Notes under the pieces: generated by a model
What the model was told of the DNA's origin: nothing
Seen by the model: the letters and a program-made list of their open reading frames with translations, nothing else
The model's database searches: none
Assembly (NCBI GenBank): GCA_027946365.1
Contig: JAPEUQ010000001.1
Location: forward strand, 3,348,001-3,412,000
Reading direction: 5' to 3'
Length of the DNA stretch: 64,000 bases
Source of the DNA: Kalmusia sp. IMI 367209
Taxonomy: Eukaryota > Ascomycota > Dothideomycetes > Pleosporales > Didymosphaeriaceae
Position numbers and translations under genes: made by a program
Shown: one piece after another, positions 57,457-64,000 of the stretch
Numbering within the stretch: the stretch's first letter is position 1
Layout of the letters: every line of letters starts with the position of its first letter

Positions 57457-58197
57457 ACCAGAAGGGCTTGAATATTTGTAGAATGTGTCTAAAAGGATTT
57501 GATGTCTCTTGAACTGTTATCAGGGAGTTATTTCAGGGGACAACGAATCAGAACTCTCTCTTTAACATGTTTTGTCAACCTATTCGATATGTGCATATTG
57601 GCTAGCTAGTCAAATGCATTCATGCTAGACCTTCTTGTATGGCGAAGATTGAAACCATGACATGGAAAAAACACATTATGGAAAATAGACATTGTTGCAT
57701 TTGTATAATCCAAACGGTGCTTATATTACGATATAATTAGTTATCTGTTTTTGGGCTTACAAAATAGCCTCAAGACTATAAGAGTATATATAATGCTTAT
57801 CTATGATTGTACAGAGCGAATCAGCAATGACTGCTCATCTTAGCAAGCCTCAAGTTGCATTTGATACAGCTGAATGAGAAGAGGAGGATTCCAAATTGAC
57901 AGCTATATCTTCTAGAATGACTGATGTGCCAGGGCTTTCGGAAGGGAATGTTGACCAATATTGTCTTTTGTTGATTTCAATCATGTTCAAGATTTTCTAT
58001 TTAGAATCAAATCGGAATAAGTACAGAAGTGAAATATGAGCTACAAAGTGTGTTCCAATACATATACCCCGGAAAATGTAAGCAATGTAATACAGTGACT
58101 GATATGCGACAAAGAAAGAAAAGCCGTGAGGCTGTCTAAGCTCTTAACTTCAATGTGTCTCTGTACAATCCATCTTCTAAACAGAAATTGTGTTGCT
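57457..58197. other. Intergenic between convergent genes, AT-rich
   Basis: Shared 3' region of the first P450 and the FAD oxidase gene; strongly AT-rich, nothing else seen. Confidence 0.5.
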
Positions 58198-59785
58198 TTA
58201 CATGATAGGATTGAAGTAACGAAATTGGTTAGAAGGATCGTACTTCTTCTTCAGACCCTTCAGCCTGTCGATGCGCCACTTCTCATGGCCGTACCTCTCC
58301 TCAAGGCTCTCCTTACCGTTCGCATAATTTACATAGGCGTTCACAGGACGCCCAGGTTGACCAGCATTCCACTGATCTCTGACTTCGTTCGCCCACTGCC
58401 AGGCAGCCGTTTCCAAAGCCTTGTCACCTGGAGCAATAATGGCATCGAACAACATAAGGTGATGATCATCCCTGAAGGGATAGGCTGAATTGCGTGGATC
58501 TTGCTTGTTGACGGCCTCGGTGGAGTAACCCTCGTGGAGAATGCCAGTTCCAGCAGCGAGCGTAGGGTTGCTGACCACGCGCTTCTTGAAACCATCGAAT
58601 ATTTGGCGCTCAGCGGTAAGGTTGTAGGTTTGAAGACCAGCAGTAGAAGTGATGCGGACATTTCCATGGCTACAGATGAAATCGTTTAACCCAGTTTGCT
58701 GCATATGGGCAATCTCAGGATATGGTACGTCGCCACCTTCCTTATATTCAGCCTTGATAGCTTCGAACGGAGCGAGGTAAGGCTTGGCGCCCTGTGCGCT
58801 TCCACGGTATGCGAAGGTCCAAGATATGATGGGCTCCGTAGTGGAGATGGTGGTGTTCATGAAGAAGTTTCCGAAGTTGATGGCCATGTTGACTGGGGTG
58901 GTGCCGTTGTTGTGAAGCTTATTGAGGGCTTTGAAAACAGCGTCAAGCTTATCGCCCTTCCAGATATAATTGGCATAGTGCCAGGTAGCCGGACCTCGGG
59001 GGTAGATGTTCATCTCGAAGCTCGTGACAATGCCAAAATTGTGGCCTGCGCCCTTCATGCCCCAGAGAAGATCGCTGTTGCTCGTGGAATTGACCCGAAT
59101 AGCTTTACCGTTGCCGAGAACGACGTTGAGCTGCACCAAATTATCGCTCACCATGCCATAGAGACCCTCGTGGCGTCCATGGCCTCCTCCAAGACCAGCA
59201 CCCATCAATCCCACGCAGTCGCACGAACCAGTGGTGGCGACGTAGCCTTTCTCCCAGAGGTAATCGGAGACTTGAGCATCAAATACTCCACCCTGGAACC
59301 AAGCTGTCTTACCACCCGCTTGAATATTGATGTTTTGGAGCTTCACCATATTGATCTGGATGCCATTGAAGGTTCCCAGACTGGTGGGGTTGCCATGGCC
59401 GCGGTTGATGGCTAGGAATTTGATGCTATTCTCATTACAGTATTTGATCTTAAGCTTGTCAGTCGACTTTCTTCGGTGTTGATATCCTCGTAGTGACACT
59501 TACAATGGTCGAGACATCGGACTCTTGTGCAGGTTCGACAACGACTTGGACCTGAGGCACAGCATATGTGTTCCATCTTGAAGTGACTTCCTCGAAGCGG
59601 CTATCATCTGGTCCGAAAATGTCGGTCCCATTTGACACTCGAGCGCCAAGCTCCTTTTGGACTTGATTGCTGCTCAATTGGCGGCGGGTGACATGGTCTC
59701 TCTCGAGATAGCGGGGAATGCTGGCACCCACTGCAAGGTCGCTAAAAATAGCGAGACCTGCAACGAATGAAAGGAAACTCTTCAT
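58198..59785 (-). CDS. Secreted FAD-linked oxidoreductase, berberine-bridge-enzyme type
   Basis: Flavin oxidase using O2 to oxidise alcohols or amines, or to close rings. Exons 59785-59504 and 59448-58198 flank a 55-nt intron and encode 510 residues. I start at 59785 because MKSFLSFVAGLAIFSDLAVGA is a clear signal peptide; an in-frame ATG at 59806 would put seven residues before it. The FAD domain (PCMH type) is marked by VPQVQVVVEP, AINRGHG and GSCDCVGLMGAGLGGGHGR. His112 and Cys170 sit where BBE enzymes form their two covalent flavin bonds. After the substrate domain, the BBE C-terminal motif is present: AYVNYANGKES, then RYGHEKWRIDRLKGLKKKYD, ending NQFRYFNPIM. Divergent from the second P450 across about 890 bp, so probably co-regulated. 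Secretory or vesicular oxidation step of the pathway (inference). Confidence 0.92.
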
Positions 59786-60678
59786 ATTGAAAGTGGTCCC
59801 AGGCACGTGGAAACGTGGTGCAGAAAACGTGGGAGATGCTAGGATGAATCTTCAGCACCGCAAGTCAGAGTGCGGCTATTATATGTTTCGATTCCTTTGA
59901 CTATTCAGATCTAGTCGACAAACATCTCTGCCACCAATGTCTCTAAGAACGCCCCTTTCATGTTGTCACGGACCATTTTTGGGGCAGAAAGTGCCCTCGG
60001 AATCAGGTACTGAGGTCTGTAGAGGCGAGCATGAAGCGGCTGAGAATCAATCGCGTGGCTCGATGCAGGGGAGACGGAGTTCGTGTTTCGGATTTGGCAT
60101 GGTGTATTTTGACTTGACCAACCATCGTGGCTCATTACACGTGGATAGATGTACCAGGTTGATGGGTTACGGCAAGGCTGATGCTGGGCCATGAGAGATG
60201 AGAAGTCCGCTGGAATTCCAAATTAGTCCGAGGAGCACGATGGTGCCACAGAGGACAAGGGTTTGCGCCACAAGCGACCGTCGGGGCTAAGCCTTTCATA
60301 TCGGGCATAAACTAGCATCGGCTGACGCATTTCGGCCGACGCAGGTCATCCTCATTAATATTAACATATGACGGGCGAGACTTTATCGATCGTTACGATC
60401 CATGCATCGGCTGGAGGACATAGGCAGGGAAAGGACCCATCGGCTCGGCTGTGGGTCGCTTCCGCCTTTGCGGCACCGATCGATCACACTTTGCGTACCA
60501 CATCTTCGGCTCAGGGTTGCTGACGAGTGAGTCTTTCGTCTCGTGGTAAACTATACACGTTGGACAAAATTTCTCATGTGATTATCTCCTGGTTGTGGTG
60601 TGTTTCTACAGACTTGCGTTTGGTGCCTTGTGAATTGAGGAGAGTGGCTCAACACCAACATACACTATCAGCACTATC
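59786..60678. promoter_or_regulatory. Bidirectional promoter of FAD oxidase and second P450
   Basis: About 890 bp between divergent start codons. Contains TCGGCCGA at 60332-60339 and a one-mismatch copy TCGGCTGA at 60318-60325, 14 bp apart, plus further CATCGGCT words at about 60407 and 60439. Confidence 0.6.
60332..60339. promoter_or_regulatory. Candidate cluster-regulator site TCGGCCGA (copy 3)
   Basis: Perfect palindrome 340 bp upstream of the second P450 ATG and about 547 bp from the FAD oxidase ATG; context ATTTCGGCCGACG, very like copy 2. Confidence 0.45.
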
Positions 60679-62466
60679 ATGTCTACTTCCATCGAAGATC
60701 CATCAAAAATCATTTTTGTCGTTGCTTTTGCCGGCATCGTATTCGGTTTGTACCGAATTTATCAATGGCTCCTTCCAACCCCAATTCCAGGCATTGCGTA
60801 CAACCCGGAGGCAACAAAGTCGCTTTTTGGCGATGTCCCAGCAATGATCAAAGAAGTGAGCGTGACAGGAGAATTCCGGGTCTGGTGCGCTAAGCAGATG
60901 AGAAGAATGAACTCGCCAATCTGCCAAATTTTTATCCGCCCTTTCTCGGAGCCCTGGGTGCTCTTGGCCGACTACCGCGAATCCAGGGATATTCTTATGC
61001 GTCGAAAAGAATTCGATAAGTCATCATTTCTCTCAGATGGTATGGCTTGTATGGGAGCTTTCCATGGAATATACATGACGGGCGACAAATTCAAATCCAA
61101 TCGCCAGCTCATCCAAGATCTTATGACCACTAGCTTCCTGAACAACCACGTGGGACCGGCTGTTTACAACAAGGGTCTCGAGCTGATGAAGCTGTTTGAG
61201 TTGAAAATGAATCTCGCCAAGGGTCGATCCTTTAGTGCGAAGAAGGATTTCGAATATGCCTCACTCGACGTCATGCTTGCGTTCGCCTTTGGCAGCAATT
61301 GGGTGCATACAGCATTGGGCAAGCAAGTGGAGGTTGTCAGCCAATTAAACGTTGTCGACACTGAGACCAAAGCTGAAGTCAGTGCGGCAGAACAACCAGC
61401 TCAATTTCCCTTGGGACCTCTTGTGGATTTCCTGCATTCGGTTTATGAAGCTCCTGAGATTGTTGAAAAGACCATCAATGCGGTGATGCCAAAACTTCAA
61501 ACTTGGTGGTGGTCAAAACAGGCATGGTACAAGAAGGTCTTTGACGACAAAGAAAGTGCAATGAAAGAGCAGGTTGCAATTGGAGTCAGCAATTTCCGCA
61601 ACGGACACATCGAGACAGGAGTTGAGCATATGTTGATGCGAGAAGCCGCCCGCGCCGAAAAAGAAGGTCGCGAGCCGGACTTTGACAGCCAGGTCTTTCG
61701 TGATGAGGTATGAAATCTCGGATTTGTCAAAGGAACAGATGACTGACGTTCTACTTAGCTCTTCGGTGATATTGTTGGAGGTCATCATACAACCAGCGGG
61801 GCAATGATGTGGCTGGCCAAGTATCTTACCGATGCACCCCACATCCAAAAGAACTTACGTTCAGTCTTACACGAGACGTTGTCAACTGCAACAGAAGAGG
61901 AGCGCCTTTTCACCTTTCAAGAGATTCGTCAGGCAAGACTACCTTATCTTGATGCAATCATCGAAGAAATGCTGCGCATCAATGCTGTGCCGGTCACCCG
62001 CGAGGCTCTGTGTGATACCACCATTCTGGGGCATCCGATCAAGAAGGGAACCCAAGTGTTTTTGATGTCAAACGGCCCAGGCTTCTTATCGCCTTCTTAT
62101 CCTCTCGATGAATCAAACCGAAGTGAAACATCGCGGGCAGCTAAGCTGAAAGCGAGTTGGAATGAGGCGGAGGACCTATCTCAATTCGATCCGGAGCGCT
62201 GGCTTGTGCGTAAGAATGATGGCGAAGGCCTTCTGGCTGACGATGTTGATTTTGACGGTGCAGCCGGACCACAGCTAGTCTTTGGCCTAGGACCGCGGGC
62301 TTGTTGGGGAAGGAGACTCGCACACATGGAGATGAAGGTAATCATAGCCATGATGGTCTGGAATTTCGAGCTTTTAAAATCACCAGTGGCTCTCTCTGGC
62401 TATTCTGGACTTGAAGGAATCGCACGTGTTCCAAAGCAGTGTTACTTGAGGATCAACAAATTGTAG
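60679..62466 (+). CDS. Cytochrome P450 monooxygenase (second)
   Basis: Two exons (60679-61707, 61759-62466; 51-nt intron with GTATGA donor) encode 578 residues, slightly long for the family because of an insertion before the PERW segment. A single N-terminal hydrophobic anchor (IIFVVAFAGIVFGLY) is followed by the hinge PTPIPGIAYN. Motifs: I-helix GGHHTTSG, in which a His-His pair replaces the usual acidic residue before Thr; K-helix IIEEMLRIN (ExxR); DPERW; and haem loop FGLGPRACWGRRLA with Cys525 as ligand. The FxxGxRxCxGRxxA match is exact. The unusual I-helix may alter oxygen activation or simply define the subfamily. Divergent from the FAD oxidase; probably works on the same pathway. Confidence 0.92.
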
Positions 62467-62950
62467 ACATGAGCTCCTTGTAGGACGTATGCGATGAGGT
62501 CTTATCATTTATTTGACCACTTCTAGCACTTTAAGTTGTGATCCAAATATACAACATAGATGGTTTAGTCGTCAATATGATCTCATTTTTTCTTGAACTG
62601 CTGATGAATGTATAATATAGGCAGACTTTGATGCTGAAGAACGAGAATGACCATTGCATATGCTCTGATAGGAAATAGACAGAATCGAAGTTCACGAGAG
62701 CACATGTTGCGTCCAACATCTGAAATTTTTTAGATGAAGCATTGGATCGAGAGGTACTGCGCGATACTGGAAATTGGCAGTTCCGTAGGATAGAAAGGAA
62801 AATATCTCGTGAGATTCAGGTACAAGAAATCATATGTCATCGATTATATGCGTTGTACTATTGCTCTTCAGAGCATTTAGAATTTCTAGGACATGCTATG
62901 GTTACCACTTTTCGACTGCAAGACTACCTGTTAAGGGTGTCGGTCGATCC
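62467..62950. other. Intergenic between convergent genes
   Basis: Shared 3' region of the second P450 and the SDR; AT-rich, no gene. Confidence 0.5.
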
Positions 62951-63833
62951 TTATTCAGTCATCCCTGATGCATTGAGGATCTTCGCATAGCCTTCATGCC
63001 AAATTTCTGCCCCAATAGCCCCAAAGCCAACCCCTACCTCGTTCCTGAACGAACCATCTGGTTTAGTCTGCTCTAGTGCCTTGAAGAAATTGTCAATGTA
63101 CTCTTGTAGAGGCATGGGCTGAACTGCTTTGTCTGTACCCCCTTGGAGCGCATCCGTCTGGTCTCGATGTGTGGCGTTCAACGGAGTGTCGACATATGGC
63201 GGTGCAACCTCAATCACGTTCATATTCGTGCAACCGGTGGACTCCAGTTGCATTCTCAAGATTTTGACAAACGCAGCTACTCCCGCCTTCGTAGCGCAAT
63301 ATGTTGGGTAGAATGGAACAGGAAAGTACGCAAGTGAGGAGCTCGTGAGGAAAAGGTTTGTTTTGGTGCCGGACTGTGCCAGTGAAAGAAGATGTGCAGC
63401 AAAGGACTGAGCCACCAGGATAGGTGCAGTGAGGTTTGTCGTGAGCTCTTTGATGACTTCAGCATCAGTAGGTGGCTGCTTGAAAATCTCGTAGTAGTTC
63501 TGGATACCGGCGTTGACGTAGACCGAGTCGAGATCGGGAAAGTCGGCTAGTATGTTTTTGACATGGAAATGAAAACTTTCGAGATGAGTCAAGTCCCACT
63601 GAATTCAGTCTAATCAGCACTCCAGTGTAGGCTGGTAGGATTGAAAATGCTGAACATACCAGACGATATTCCAAGCCTGGAAGGTCCCGAGCTAGCTGCT
63701 TCAACTTTTCGCTGTCTTGCTCGCGGCCCGTGACAATGAGCTTTTTGCCCAGAGCATGAAAGCGACGAGCTAGTGCTTCCCCAATGCCACCACCGGCTCC
63801 GAGAATCAAGATGGTATTGATTCTGCTCGTCAT
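62951..63833 (-). CDS. Short-chain dehydrogenase/reductase
   Basis: NAD(P)H-dependent oxidoreductase of the classical SDR fold. Exons 63833-63660 and 63598-62951, separated by a 61-nt intron (GTATGT donor, TTCAG acceptor), encode 273 residues. The cofactor loop reads TILILGAGGGIGEALARRF (GxxxGIG). LDSVYVNAGIQNYY corresponds to the NAG motif, NLFLTSSSLAYF carries the catalytic Ser region, and Y158/K162 form the YxxxK pair (PTYCATKAG). VIEVAPPYVDTPL is the usual post-catalytic strand. The family's DltE-like relatives have similar C-terminal PMPLQEYIDNFFKALE and GFGAIGAEIWH segments. Lies at the right edge of the tailoring cluster and is transcribed towards the second P450; its promoter is almost cut off by the window edge. 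Confidence 0.93.
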
Positions 63834-64000
63834 CCTGTGTATGCAATTTGAATATCACGTCGCGATGCTTCGTCCAAAATTGACTGGAGTGATACACGCC
63901 GTCTTGGTATCAAACCTGTTTCGAGACTGCTCTAATATTAGTCCAGTGCCGGTCTATATACATAAAATTCTTCTTGAGACCGAGTCACATATGGTTTGAA
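63834..64000. other. Right-edge promoter fragment of the SDR gene
   Basis: Only 167 bp are present; no TCGGCCGA copy is seen, but the distance at which the other copies lie (340-407 bp) is beyond the edge. Confidence 0.4.

Overview
This window is nuclear DNA from a filamentous ascomycete (Pezizomycotina). The protein-coding genes are interrupted by short introns (about 47-91 nt) with GTAxGT/GTGAGT donors, CTRAY branch points and YAG acceptors. The gene families also fit: a KRE2/KTR mannosyltransferase, a YAT-type amino-acid permease, DUF4604, a fungal G-alpha, fungal cytochrome P450s and Zn2Cys6 relics. Dothideomycetes is my best guess from the feel of the orphan proteins, but that is only an inference. 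I saw no rRNA, tRNA, CRISPR or bacterial-type feature.

1-25 kb is a core, housekeeping-like stretch: RanBP1/Yrb1, an 802-residue orphan membrane/coiled-coil protein, a GT15 mannosyltransferase, a DUF4604 protein, a small basic orphan that probably carries a GC-AG intron, a small membrane protein, a Rossmann-fold protein, a free methionine-(R)-sulfoxide reductase with a 5-nt microexon, a FAM32A homologue, an F-box-like protein, a 3.6-kb gene desert, an amino-acid permease and a seven-exon coiled-coil protein.

26-34 kb is a graveyard of four broken accessory genes: a lysine 2,3-aminomutase-like radical SAM enzyme, an isopenicillin-N-synthase-like 2-oxoglutarate/Fe(II) oxygenase, a Zn2Cys6 regulator and a protein kinase-like gene. 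They carry in-frame stops, frameshifts and lost catalytic residues. It reads as a decayed metabolic cluster. An apparently intact nine-exon amidase follows (34.3-36.7 kb).

36.7-52 kb mixes conserved genes (a G-alpha subunit with long flanks rich in simple repeats, mitoribosomal mS38/Cox24, a secreted Asn/Ala/Gly-repeat protein) with two more relics (alpha-oxoamine synthase, GNAT acetyltransferase) and long non-coding stretches.

52.8-63.8 kb is the most interesting part. It is an intact, compact set of tailoring enzymes: a PF07247-type acyltransferase, a P450, a secreted berberine-bridge-type FAD oxidase divergent from a second P450, and an SDR. No backbone synthase is visible, so the cluster probably continues past the right edge. 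The 8-bp palindrome TCGGCCGA occurs 407, 371 and 340 bp upstream of the acyltransferase and the two P450 start codons. I found it only once elsewhere in the window, inside a coding exon, which makes it a candidate binding site for a pathway-specific regulator.
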